From contig NZ_JADNJQ010000002.1 in NCBI RefSeq assembly GCF_015555045.1, positions 37,663 to 101,662 of the forward strand: a DNA stretch of 64,000 nt, written 5' to 3'. Positions 1 to 8,457 of the stretch are shown one piece after another (within the stretch, counting starts at the first letter, position 1; each line of letters begins with the position of its first letter). The translations under genes and the position numbers were made by a program. This DNA is from Collinsella aerofaciens (GTDB taxonomy: Bacteria; Actinomycetota; Coriobacteriia; Coriobacteriales; Coriobacteriaceae). The notes under the pieces were generated by a model, which worked only from the letters and a program-made list of their open reading frames with translations, did no database searches and was not told where the DNA came from.

Positions 1-122
1 CCACCGTCCGCACCGCGCGTGCGCCTACGGACCTTAAACCGAACCTCATACGAGTCAAGAAACGCGATGACGAACGTGCCCACCGCCGCGAGGGCGGCGA
101 GCGCGTTAAGGAATTTCAGCAT
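1..122 (-). CDS. small single-TM peptide, copy 1 (cut by window edge)
   Basis: Reading leftwards from an ATG at 122 the first 39 or so codons match the peptide encoded at 453-605: a hydrophobic stretch (LNALAALAAVGTFVIAFL) followed by a basic tail. The same GGAGG Shine-Dalgarno sits 6-7 bases before the ATG. The 3' end lies outside the window, so completeness cannot be judged. The last visible codons begin to diverge from copy 2. Function is unknown; see the finding on a possible type I toxin pair. Confidence 0.6.
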   Translation of the reverse strand, partial: MLKFLNALAALAAVGTFVIAFLDSYEVRFKVRRRTRGADG

Positions 123-247
123 TTGGGGACCTCCGATCGAGTCGTCGGCCGCCCGCGCACGGGATGCGTCGCAAGGGTATTTTACTGCGAGTGTATGCAC
201 CCACGCCTGGTAAACGCGATTTTGACAAACATTTGTTCGATAGTTAC
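1..247. repeat. direct repeat copy 1
   Basis: Near-identical to 482-730. Identity is highest over the peptide coding part and its 5' leader and fades around the sequence CAAACATNTGTTCGATA. The left end is cut by the window. Confidence 0.9.
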
Positions 248-321
248 ACACACGGTTCCTCACCCAGCGAAGCCTGGCCGCATTGTCCGGGTTTGCCCGA
301 CGTGTTTGCGTTTTCAAAATG

Positions 322-347
322 TCCCGAATCGGCTGGGCGATTCGGGA
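322..347. repeat. 10-bp stem hairpin between the two peptide copies
   Basis: TCCCGAATCG and CGATTCGGGA form a perfect 10-bp stem with a 6-base loop. It lies in the 330-bp gap 123-452, which otherwise holds no convincing gene. A possible -10 (TACAAT) for a plus-strand transcript follows at about 347-352, without a clear -35. Confidence 0.5.
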
Positions 348-423
348 TACAATGACTATAGAAAACGACGCACCCCGCGTAAATGTTTGGGAGCGCGGGC
401 GGCCTAGTTTTCAGCTTTTGTTA

Positions 424-451
424 AATGCCCGGGATCCGACCCCCGGGCATT
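424..451 (-). terminator. hairpin downstream of peptide copy 2
   Basis: AATGCCCGGG and CCCGGGCATT form a perfect 10-bp stem just after the TAA of the 50-aa peptide gene. The T-run is poor on the minus strand and somewhat better on plus, so it may work in both directions. Confidence 0.5.
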
Positions 452-452
452 C

Positions 453-605
453 TTATTTGCGCTTGTTGCGGCGCAAATGCCTTCTACCGTCCGCACCGCG
501 CGTGCGCCTACGGACCTTAAACCGAACCTCATACGAGTCAAGAAACGCGATGACGAACGTGCCCACCGCCGCGAGGGCGGCGAGCGCGTTAAGGAATTTC
601 AGCAT
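453..605 (-). CDS. small single-TM basic peptide, copy 2 (50 aa)
   Basis: A 50-residue ORF with one hydrophobic helix at about residues 4-22 (begins MLKFLNALAALAAVGTFVIA) and an Arg/Lys-rich tail (RFKVRRRTRG, ending RRNKRK). The start is set by GGAGG just upstream of the ATG at 605. A longer in-frame ORF exists upstream but has no ribosome binding site and no protein-like character. A near-identical copy begins at 122. Hydrophobic helix plus basic tail, small size and tandem duplication fit the known look of type I toxins or small membrane regulators. That is inference; I do not recognise the family. It lies downstream of the pilus operon but beyond that operon's terminator-like hairpin. Confidence 0.6.
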   Translation of the reverse strand: MLKFLNALAALAAVGTFVIAFLDSYEVRFKVRRRTRGADGRRHLRRNKRK

Positions 606-730
606 TTGGGGACCTCCGATCGAGTCGTCGGCCGCCCGCGCGCGGGATGCGTCGCAAAGCCATTTTACTGCGAGTGTATGCACCCACAGCTGGTAAACGC
701 AATAATTGCAAACATCTGTTCGATATTCAT
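482..730. repeat. direct repeat copy 2
   Basis: Second copy of the repeat, about 480 bp from the first. It covers the small peptide gene, its Shine-Dalgarno and the likely promoter, so the duplication carried a complete expression unit. Confidence 0.9.
673..702 (-). promoter_or_regulatory. candidate promoter of peptide copy 2
   Basis: On the minus strand TTGCGT and TACACT are separated by 18 bases, about 70 bp upstream of the ATG at 605. The TACACT and most of the spacer recur in the copy 1 leader. Confidence 0.35.
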
Positions 731-780
731 ACGCTTGATCCATCGGGCAATGGAGTCTGGTTGCGTTATCCCAAAAGAAC

Positions 781-809
781 GGGGCAGACTCCAGTGCGGA
801 GTCTGCCCC
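781..809 (-). terminator. terminator of the pilus operon
   Basis: GGGGCAGACTCC and its exact complement form a 12-bp stem with a 5-base loop, followed on the minus strand by GTTCTTTT. It is about 100 bp past the stop of the last pilin gene. Confidence 0.75.
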
Positions 810-910
810 GAAAAGAGAATGGCAAAGCAAGAACGTGGATGGACGAGAAGAGTGTCCGCAAGTCTCATGGCCATCACATCCCACCTGCCAAAGGGATGGG
901 CGAGCGAGCG

Positions 911-2680
911 TTACTCCTGCTCGGACTCCTCAGCCTGCTTACGGCTGCGGATGAGGTGAGCCACGCCGATGCACAGCACCGCGCCACCAGCGATCCAAGT
1001 GAAGGTCACGCCGTTAAGGCCGGTGAGCGGGAGGTTGGAGCCCTGCTGGTCGGTGACAGTGAGGTGCACCTTGCCGTCAGCGGCCTCGGTATTAGTTTGA
1101 GCCACCTTGACGAGATTCTCATCAGTACCATTAGCAAGAGTGCAGCCCGGGTTAACAACAGTCGTATCGTCTGCCGGAAGCGTCCCGCGAGTAATGGTGA
1201 ACGTGATGCCAGCGCTGTGGGAGTTGTTATATCCAGGCGCCGGCTTGACCTCCGTAAGGACGTAAGTACCCTCATCAAGACCAACAACGTTGATCTTGCC
1301 GCTTGCGTCGGTCGTCAGCTTGGCCTGCTCGCTATCAGGCGTCTTGGTACCATCCGCCTTGATATAGTTACCATCATCGCCCTGCTCCTGCAGCGTGAAC
1401 TCAACGCCCGCGAGCACCTTATCTTCATCATCGGAGCCCACCTTGGTGACATCGATGCCATAGGTGTAGTCATAAGCAGGGTGCTCAACCGTGGTTCCCG
1501 TAGCATTCTCATCATGCGGGTTGTTGGAATAGGTCAGCGTAACCTTATTTATCTGGGCTTTACCAAGCAAATCCTTGAACTCTTCTTTGATCTTACCCTT
1601 TTCAAAGATCTTGCGAGAGTCGAGCTTAGCCTGGTATTCGACAGTCACCTCAGAGCTGCCGCTCAGCGAGATAGCAGTGTTGCCCTCACCCTTGCAATCC
1701 TTGAGATTGGGGAAGTTGACAGTCAGCGTACCGTTATTGTATGTGGCATTGTAGCCATTCTCAACCTCGGTACCACCGATCTTGACCGTGACATCGGGCG
1801 TCGTGCCGCCATCCTTAAACTTGGGCGTCATGGATTTGGGAAGCGTATCCGTGAAGGTGTACGTGTAGGTGCTGTAGGTGTTGATATTACTCGCAACCGT
1901 ACCGATGAGTTTATAATCAACCCAATCGTCCATAGCTGAGTCAGCGGCCTTATTGGGGTTCAGAAAGTCACCGAATGTGCCATTCTGTGCGTCATCCTTG
2001 ACGGCCTTGGTCACGTTGGGGACGCTCTTCTTGGGGGCTACATTAACGTCAGAGCCACCGACGATGGTGAAGATCGGTGAGGTGTACGCGTCGGTATTGC
2101 CTTCAGTACCGCTAGTCTTACCGGGCGTATCGGTCACGAAAAGCCAGTAGCCATGTTCCAGATTCTCAAAGTTACCCTTGCTGGAATTGCTTGGCTGTGT
2201 CCAAGTGAGCGTCTTGTCCCCCTCCAAGGCCGCAGCAATCAAGTCCAGAACCGTGCCACTATCAACCGCCGTATTCTTTCCGGCATTCAAGCCCTGAGCT
2301 TGATTAATGAACTCAGCCCACGTCTGGGCGTCAGCATTAACGTCAGGTACTCCTTTAACGTTCTTGAGCGCAGTCGTAACGAGGGTCTTCACATTACCCG
2401 GAGCCCACTGAATATCAGAAAGAGTCTTGGCGACCGAATCATCCCAACCATCGCTCTTTTTGTCCTGCGTGATCTTCGCGGTAAAGATCTTGATGCCCTT
2501 GAAAGATGTGGCATATCCAGCGTCAGGGTCAGCGATAAACACCTTGCCCGGCTCCGTAGCCACCGTCGGCGTACCCGCCGCAAACGCCATGGTCACCGGG
2601 GCCATCATGCCGCCGAAGCTCAGCGCTGCCGTGAGGCCTGCTGTCACTGCCAGGCGTGCGATGTTCTTGTTCATGCTCAT
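911..2680 (-). CDS. LPXTG-anchored fimbrial major pilin (SpaA-type, isopeptide-forming)
   Basis: 589 aa. An N-terminal signal peptide (about residues 1-38, ending AFAAGTP) is followed by pilin domains, a CnaB/SpaA-like repeat near the C-terminal third (GTYVLTEVKPAPGYN, typical of intramolecular isopeptide domains with the E-box glutamate), then LPLTG at about 550-554, a hydrophobic helix and a basic tail. This is the sorting signal for covalent anchoring by sortase. The start ATG at 2680 has GGAGG 8 bases upstream, so the 22 extra N-terminal residues of the longest ORF are dropped. It is the last gene of a three-gene cluster, and the position and domain layout suggest the pilus shaft. A pilin-class sortase, normally adjacent, is not visible here. 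Confidence 0.9.
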   Translation of the reverse strand: MSMNKNIARLAVTAGLTAALSFGGMMAPVTMAFAAGTPTVATEPGKVFIADPDAGYATSFKGIKIFTAKITQDKKSDGWDDSVAKTLSDIQWAPGNVKTLVTTALKNVKGVPDVNADAQTWAEFINQAQGLNAGKNTAVDSGTVLDLIAAALEGDKTLTWTQPSNSSKGNFENLEHGYWLFVTDTPGKTSGTEGNTDAYTSPIFTIVGGSDVNVAPKKSVPNVTKAVKDDAQNGTFGDFLNPNKAADSAMDDWVDYKLIGTVASNINTYSTYTYTFTDTLPKSMTPKFKDGGTTPDVTVKIGGTEVENGYNATYNNGTLTVNFPNLKDCKGEGNTAISLSGSSEVTVEYQAKLDSRKIFEKGKIKEEFKDLLGKAQINKVTLTYSNNPHDENATGTTVEHPAYDYTYGIDVTKVGSDDEDKVLAGVEFTLQEQGDDGNYIKADGTKTPDSEQAKLTTDASGKINVVGLDEGTYVLTEVKPAPGYNNSHSAGITFTITRGTLPADDTTVVNPGCTLANGTDENLVKVAQTNTEAADGKVHLTVTDQQGSNLPLTGLNGVTFTWIAGGAVLCIGVAHLIRSRKQAEESEQE

Positions 2681-2788
2681 CTTCTTTTCCTCCGTTTTCC
2701 GGTTGGTTCTCATTCGATCGGTCATCATCTGTCTGTGTCTTAGCATCTGCTTCGCTACGTCTCGCCCCGCTCTCTGTGGGGCTGCCAG

Positions 2789-4459
2789 CTACTCTTTATG
2801 GCTGCCACCTCCCCGCTTGATCAGGAGCGCGACCACGATCAGTGCAGCTCCGGCGACCGCTGCGGCGGCCACGGCGTACATTGCCATATCGCCAGTCAAG
2901 GGCATAAAGCCTCCGGTGGTGATGCTAGGGGGTGTGCCGGTGGGCGTATTAATGATCGACGCCTCCAGGCTGCCCGTCGACCCGTCCGCGCTGTCGGCGC
3001 GCAGGGGCGACTCGGCCGTGATGGTGAGCTTGGGCTTGGCGGCGGCCACCTGATCGACGTCCAGGCCCTCGGCCTTGACCGTCACGGAGCGCGTGCCCTC
3101 AAAGGCGGTGTAGCCCTTGGGCGCCTTGAGCTCGCGGACCTCCAGCTTGCCCGAGTCCACGCCCGAGACGGTCACGCGACCGTCCTCGCCCGTGGCGACG
3201 GTGGCCTTGCCCTCCGCATCCCACGTGCCGTCGGCCGCTAGCGTGCGGCCGCGGTCGTCGGCGATGTCCAGGACCGCCCCAGCAAGCGGCTTATCACCGT
3301 CGCTACCACGCTTGATGAGCGCGAGATCCCAGGTGTAGGCGCACGCGTCATCGCTCGGCGTGCGGGTAAAGCCGGCATCGCCGGACTGGTCGGCAAAGGG
3401 AGAGCGCGGGTAGCGCAGGTAGGCCTCGTTGGGGTTGCCCTTCGCGATGCCGTGGCTGCATGCGCTGTTGAGCGGCGCATTGTACACGGCGACCACGCGG
3501 GCGCCCGCGGTGAAGGCGTCGGCCCCGCCGAGCGCGGCGATGAGGTCGCCGGTGCGCACGGTGAAGGTCTTGCCGTCGGCCGCTACCTTGGTAGCGCACT
3601 GGGCTGTGATGTCGGTCCAGCCCTTCGCGGGCTCGGTGCCGGCGCGCCCGTCCTTACCGGTTGAGACGGCGTCAAAGCCGCCGTCCGCGCCCGCCGCCAC
3701 GTACACGCGCATGCTCGCGGCGACCTTGGAGGGGTCGAGCCCCGCGCTCAAGGTGTCGACGAACCGCACCGTATAGGTGTCGTAGGCGGTAAGACCCACC
3801 GGGACCGTGGCAGAGAGGCGCCAGTACAGGTCGTCGGCGACCGTGGCGTCGGCAGCTTTCTGCCAGGCGGCGGTGCTGTCCTCCAGCACGTGCTTTTGGA
3901 CCTTGGGCGTCGCCGCCTTGGGCTTGACGGTGACGGCGCTGCCGCCGACCAGGGCCATGACCGGCGCGGTACCAGCCTCGCCCTGGGCGATGGAGTCGTC
4001 GTCGGCGACGATGAGCCAGTAGCCACAGGGCAGCTCTGACGCCGTGCCCGCGTTAAGGGGCACGGACGCGGCATCAGAGCTCTGGAGGGAACGAGCGAGC
4101 TGTGCGCTCAGCGCGCTCGTAAGGTGGGAATCGGCGTTGAGCCACTCGGCAGCTTCCTGCGCGGTGGTCTGGGAATTGGGCATGCCAGCGCTGTGCAGCA
4201 CAGGCAGGACGGCGTCGCGCACGGCGTCGCTTGCCCAGGCGAGGTCGGTGGCGATCTTGGCGTCGCTGTCGCCGTCGACGACGTTGGCGCTAAAGATCTG
4301 GTAGGCGTCGTAGCTGCTCGCCACGGTGCCGCTCACCGTGATAGAACCGGTCGCGGTCGGCGCGGCCTGCGCGGTAGCGGGGAACACAACCGCGCAGGTG
4401 CCGATCAGGAGGGCAAGCAGCGCAAACAAGATCGGGAAGGAGCAAACTTTCTTATTCAC
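2789..4459 (-). CDS. LPXTG-type pilin or minor pilin (MPLTG signal)
   Basis: 556 aa with a signal peptide (VNKKVCSFPILFALLALLIG then ATAQA), fimbrial isopeptide-type domains, a SpaA-like domain containing KLEVRELKAPKGY, and a C-terminal MPLTG at about 519-523 followed by a long hydrophobic helix and KRGGG tail. The usual leading Leu of LPXTG is Met. The start chosen is GTG at 4459, with GGGAGG eight bases upstream; it overlaps the end of the upstream adhesin gene by 8 bases (GTGAATAA), so translation is probably coupled. The upstream 27 residues of the longest ORF are the neighbour's reading region. Likely a second subunit of the same pilus. Confidence 0.85.
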   Translation of the reverse strand: MNKKVCSFPILFALLALLIGTCAVVFPATAQAAPTATGSITVSGTVASSYDAYQIFSANVVDGDSDAKIATDLAWASDAVRDAVLPVLHSAGMPNSQTTAQEAAEWLNADSHLTSALSAQLARSLQSSDAASVPLNAGTASELPCGYWLIVADDDSIAQGEAGTAPVMALVGGSAVTVKPKAATPKVQKHVLEDSTAAWQKAADATVADDLYWRLSATVPVGLTAYDTYTVRFVDTLSAGLDPSKVAASMRVYVAAGADGGFDAVSTGKDGRAGTEPAKGWTDITAQCATKVAADGKTFTVRTGDLIAALGGADAFTAGARVVAVYNAPLNSACSHGIAKGNPNEAYLRYPRSPFADQSGDAGFTRTPSDDACAYTWDLALIKRGSDGDKPLAGAVLDIADDRGRTLAADGTWDAEGKATVATGEDGRVTVSGVDSGKLEVRELKAPKGYTAFEGTRSVTVKAEGLDVDQVAAAKPKLTITAESPLRADSADGSTGSLEASIINTPTGTPPSITTGGFMPLTGDMAMYAVAAAAVAGAALIVVALLIKRGGGSHKE

Positions 4460-7400
4460 GATGCTCGCCTCCCTTCGCATTCGCCTTGCGACGAATGTGC
4501 ATCCAGGCCGCAGCAGCGCAAAGCACCGCCGCGCCGGCAAGGTACGTCAGAGTGACGCCCGACATACCAGAAAGGGGCAAAGAGGTGGAGTAGGTGTTGG
4601 TGAAGGTGGGGGTGGACTCGGTGAGGTCGTGGTCAGTGGTATCGTCGCTTTTCCACTTGCCTTCGGAGTCAACGGTTCCCTTCCTGTAGGTCACCGCACA
4701 GTCGATATGTCCTTCGGTGTCATCCGTTGCCGTAACCGTGAACTTATAGACCGAGTGGTCGAACTTGTAGTGCGAGAATATCGAGCTATCGTTCTTCTCG
4801 TGCATATAGTACGTGAAGGTCTTGGAGGCGCCACGACCCGTAGAGCCACCAGCAGTGTAGGGATCCTTCGTGATATCAGAGAGCGTGTACGCAATCCCCT
4901 TATCAAAGATGAACGGAAGCGTCTGCTTCTTTTTATCGCCAGAGGTCACGGCAGTGCCGACGATGTCTTCTTCTCTAAAACTGCTGTCTTTCGCAAGTTG
5001 AAGCGTAAACTCCTTCATCTCGCCACCCACAACGACCTTAGTCGCCTTAGGAGTCCAGGAGCCACTGGAGGTGTACGGAGTGTACTTATTGGTGAAGGTC
5101 TTTCCCCCGTCGGGGCCGACAATCGAATAATAGCCTTGCTCGTTCTTTTCCAGCGGGTTAGTTGAATCTCCCAGACTCACGCTTGTGATCGTGTAGTTGT
5201 GAACGCAAAGAGAAACCTCCGAGTTTGGATTTTCCCTGCTAGGCACTTTCATGAGTTCCGTTTTGTTGTCCTGAACCTTCACCACAATCTTGTACACGGT
5301 TGGGTCGTACGTGATGTCGGGATCGTACGTAATGTCGGGATCATTGCCAGCATTTTCGACCAAGTAGTATGTAATCTCATTAGCCTTAACAGCCTTATCA
5401 ACGTACTGTTCATCAAGGTCAAAGGTGATGTTACCGCTCTCATCATTCTTGGCGGTTCCGACCAAGGTGCAGCCGCCACTGTTGAATGTCTTGTCATTCC
5501 AAGAGGGCTCCGTCGCGGCATCCGGATCCTTACGGTAGACCGAGAAGGAGAACTTGCCTTTGCCAAAATTCATGTTTTGATTGGTCTGCTGATTGGCCTG
5601 CTGATTTATCAGCGCCTTGGTTGCCTTCAACTTAAGGCTCGGTAAGATGTACGTATCCGCAGGCACGCCTAGGTACAAGTTGCCATTCGACATGATGCCG
5701 CCACCATGGTCCCAAGAATAGTTGCCCGTGATGAAAGTTGTCGCTTTATTCCGTACTGCACCAATCGTCGTTTTATCCTTGATATCAACACCCGAAGTCA
5801 GACCGATGCTATTTTTTACCTGAGCAGCACCGTTGGCGGGGATGCTGATGCGATTCGTTAGCTCAATGCTTCCCGAATACTTAGCGTCTATATCGCCAAG
5901 CATCTTGCCGCTTACCACTGCGACCGGCGTTGTGTGACCTTCCGCCGCGAGGAAGAAATCGGCATGACCATTCTTACGAAAAACATGATTGCCGTTTCTA
6001 TCGACCGAGTTATAGGCTTCCACGTCTTCTGTCTTACCGTTGCCACCGCCAGAAAGATGGGGGCTGCTATTATTGCCGGAATTATTCGACGGGTCGTATT
6101 TGTCGTTTTCGCTGTTGTAACTAGAAGCGCCTCCAGCGTCAGTGTTGCCAAAGATCGCCGTGCCGTCGGTGTTCGTTACCAACGTCTTGCCCGTCGGGCA
6201 GACTGCAACGCCACCACCATAGCCACCAGCGGTATTGGTGCTTATATAGGAGCTATAGACAAATAGCCTACCCGCATTAGATGCGGTCTCATTAGAGCCC
6301 TGGACGAAGATGCCGCCTCCGCCCCAGTCAAAGCGAGACATGCAGTGGTTATTAGTGATGTAGACTGGGCTATCTTTTGACGCTCCACTTATCATCGCGT
6401 CAACCTTCTGGCCCACTCGAATGCCAGCGCCCTCAGATCGGTAGCTCACGTTAGAGGCAATATTTCCTCCCGTAATGTTGAGCCATGCCATATCTGAGTG
6501 AAACATACTGGTAACGTAAACGCCGCCGCCAGCTTCCTCGGAATAGTTGCCAGTAATCTGGCCACCGGAAATGGTGACATGGGCGCCGTTATTGGCAGCA
6601 AGCCCAGCGCCGCCATGACAACCATTGCCATCCGTGCCACAGAATTTAGCCATTCTATTATTCGTGATATAGCCACCAGAAACGGTCACGATGCCGCCCT
6701 CGGCCATAATGCCGCCACCGAATCCCTTGCTGAGTGTGCTATTACCGGAGATTACGCCCCTGGTCACCTTGACTGCAGACCCCTTGGCATATACACCGCC
6801 GCCACTCGAAGCGCAGTTGCCAGCAATTACGCCACCGATCAGATCAAGGGTCGAAGCGCCGCCCTGTTCATTAGACACCATGACACCTGCACCGGTGCCC
6901 GAAGTTCCCGTAGAAGCACCGCAAACATAGCCACCGCTCATATTGACGGTAGAACCCCCCTCGGCATAGATCAGGCTACCGACATTGCAGTCCTTTTTCT
7001 GCGTAATAGCGCCACTTACGAGGTTAAACGTGCCATGTTGGTAAACGTTAATGAGCCTCATCGTGGAGTTCTTGGTGACTCCAACAATTGCGCCCTGAAT
7101 AGTCGCCGTGTGCTCATAGATCTTCTCGGTGGTACCTGCACCACTTGCAGTCGATTCGGTTACGTAATAGGTAAGGTCAGTCGGAATGCCATTATCGTCA
7201 TAAGACATCTTTGCCGTCTTGCCATAATTGTCAGGTGTCAGATGCTCGTCCTTATCTTGCAGCTGCTGGCCGTCGACAACATTCTCCTGAATGTACCCAG
7301 AGTCCACGTCGTCCACGACCGTAAGCGTCGCGCCCTTAGCAATATCAAACAGAGGCTTGCCAGCACTATCCTGCTTTATCTTGTGACCATTTAAGTTCAA

Positions 7401-7952
7401 GGTGATATTGATGAGATTGTCGCTGGACTGTTCGAGCCTAATCTCATCGTTATAGTCGATATCGGCCGTAAGCTTAAAAGTAGCAACGCCGTCTCCATCA
7501 CGCAGTTCCTTGTTAAGGAGCTTTGAGCTCAGCTCCGCCGCGTTGCGAATTTCATAATCTGATTCATTCTCTGTAGCAGGCGCGATTGCGTCTTCATCAT
7601 TAGTGTCGTCTTCGGCAGGCTGCTCGGCACTTTTGGCTCCCGCGTCATCGGACGACAGGCCCGTCGCGACAGCACCACCAGAGGTTTCGCCGCCCTCGGT
7701 CTCGTCGCTATTCTGCTTTTCGGTATCCCCGTTGTTGGTGTTTTCTACATCAGTAGACTCAGTTGAGGAATCAGCCGCCGCCACAGTTTCCTCGGCTGCA
7801 CCCGTCTGAACATCGTTGGCAATGGCCTGCGAGATTGGAGGCATGACGAGCGACAGTACCAGGCTCAACACGGAGGCTCCGCACAAAACGCCTGCCAGTA
7901 CACGGCGCGTCGCTTTATTACTCTGTTTAGATTTGTCTGAATTTGCTTTCAT
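4452..7952 (-). CDS. large LPXTG surface adhesin with beta-helix and pilin-like repeats
   Basis: 1166 aa, the first gene of the pilus operon. Residues 1-45 look like a signal peptide; about 45-130 is an acidic Ser/Thr/Glu-rich linker. Roughly 150-700 is rich in GGGVYA / GGGIMA / VSGGYITNN repeats typical of a right-handed parallel beta-helix. Two Spy0128-type pilin modules follow (FSFSVYRKD and FTLQLAKDSSF regions), then LPLSG at about 1125-1129, a membrane helix and basic tail. GGAGGAG lies just before ATG 7952. The order adhesin-pilin-pilin suggests a tip adhesin. The sequence encodes DPDITY twice in a row around 5305-5345, an 18-bp tandem duplication. Ligand unknown. Confidence 0.85.
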   Translation of the reverse strand: MKANSDKSKQSNKATRRVLAGVLCGASVLSLVLSLVMPPISQAIANDVQTGAAEETVAAADSSTESTDVENTNNGDTEKQNSDETEGGETSGGAVATGLSSDDAGAKSAEQPAEDDTNDEDAIAPATENESDYEIRNAAELSSKLLNKELRDGDGVATFKLTADIDYNDEIRLEQSSDNLINITLNLNGHKIKQDSAGKPLFDIAKGATLTVVDDVDSGYIQENVVDGQQLQDKDEHLTPDNYGKTAKMSYDDNGIPTDLTYYVTESTASGAGTTEKIYEHTATIQGAIVGVTKNSTMRLINVYQHGTFNLVSGAITQKKDCNVGSLIYAEGGSTVNMSGGYVCGASTGTSGTGAGVMVSNEQGGASTLDLIGGVIAGNCASSGGGVYAKGSAVKVTRGVISGNSTLSKGFGGGIMAEGGIVTVSGGYITNNRMAKFCGTDGNGCHGGAGLAANNGAHVTISGGQITGNYSEEAGGGVYVTSMFHSDMAWLNITGGNIASNVSYRSEGAGIRVGQKVDAMISGASKDSPVYITNNHCMSRFDWGGGGIFVQGSNETASNAGRLFVYSSYISTNTAGGYGGGVAVCPTGKTLVTNTDGTAIFGNTDAGGASSYNSENDKYDPSNNSGNNSSPHLSGGGNGKTEDVEAYNSVDRNGNHVFRKNGHADFFLAAEGHTTPVAVVSGKMLGDIDAKYSGSIELTNRISIPANGAAQVKNSIGLTSGVDIKDKTTIGAVRNKATTFITGNYSWDHGGGIMSNGNLYLGVPADTYILPSLKLKATKALINQQANQQTNQNMNFGKGKFSFSVYRKDPDAATEPSWNDKTFNSGGCTLVGTAKNDESGNITFDLDEQYVDKAVKANEITYYLVENAGNDPDITYDPDITYDPTVYKIVVKVQDNKTELMKVPSRENPNSEVSLCVHNYTITSVSLGDSTNPLEKNEQGYYSIVGPDGGKTFTNKYTPYTSSGSWTPKATKVVVGGEMKEFTLQLAKDSSFREEDIVGTAVTSGDKKKQTLPFIFDKGIAYTLSDITKDPYTAGGSTGRGASKTFTYYMHEKNDSSIFSHYKFDHSVYKFTVTATDDTEGHIDCAVTYRKGTVDSEGKWKSDDTTDHDLTESTPTFTNTYSTSLPLSGMSGVTLTYLAGAAVLCAAAAWMHIRRKANAKGGEHRE

Positions 7953-8041
7953 CGATGTCTCCTCCCCAAGAGACCGCGATCTTGCTCTTTCACTATCAAA
8001 CGTATCTGCGCAACCTGAAATTGCGCACGCTTAGAATGACT

Positions 8042-8071
8042 ATTCTAACGATTGTTTGAACATTTGGGCAA
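8042..8071 (-). promoter_or_regulatory. candidate promoter of the pilus operon
   Basis: Minus strand TTGCCC, 18 bases, TAGAAT, about 90 bp before the adhesin ATG. The -10 overlaps a small inverted repeat AGAAT-AGTC-ATTCT. A second weaker pair (TTGTCA / TACAAA) lies slightly further upstream. Confidence 0.35.
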
Positions 8072-8410
8072 ATAAACCGATAGTTTTGTAGCGAATTATC
8101 AATTCTCTTGACAATTGCTCAGATTTACCTTCGTTTATTCGCTATCTATTTTTTGTTTCTACTGGTAATTTAGTTGCCCATCATTTTTTAATGGCATTAG
8201 ATTTATTTGCACAACATTTTGCTCAAGAGTAAACATCCTGTAAACAGTCGAAAATTGACCATGAGCTGTAGGTCATTTACCGGGAGAAATACCCTATCAA
8301 ACTGATGAGAATATCTTTAACTCATCGGTAGTCAGAAGCGTAATGTTCAGACAACAATATTTGAATTTTCCCACAGATTTTAGGTACCAATTCGCCCAAA
8401 TCGCCTGAGG

Positions 8411-8444
8411 CCACCGCAAAAGAGCCTGCCCCCTTCTGCGGTGG
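8411..8444 (-). terminator. hairpin after the HAD phosphatase gene
   Basis: CCACCGCA and TGCGGTGG form an 8-bp stem shortly past the stop at 8458. The T-run lies inside the loop rather than after the stem, so termination is uncertain. Confidence 0.35.
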
Positions 8445-8457
8445 TTCTCCCCCGGCG

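Larger units (their letters stand above)
7953..8457. other. AT-rich upstream region of the pilus operon
   Basis: About 500 bp with no credible gene and clearly lower GC than the flanks. It contains the candidate pilus promoter (separate entry) and, near its right end, a hairpin after the HAD phosphatase gene. Such an AT-rich leader is a plausible site for regulatory protein binding; no named operator was recognised. Confidence 0.6.
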
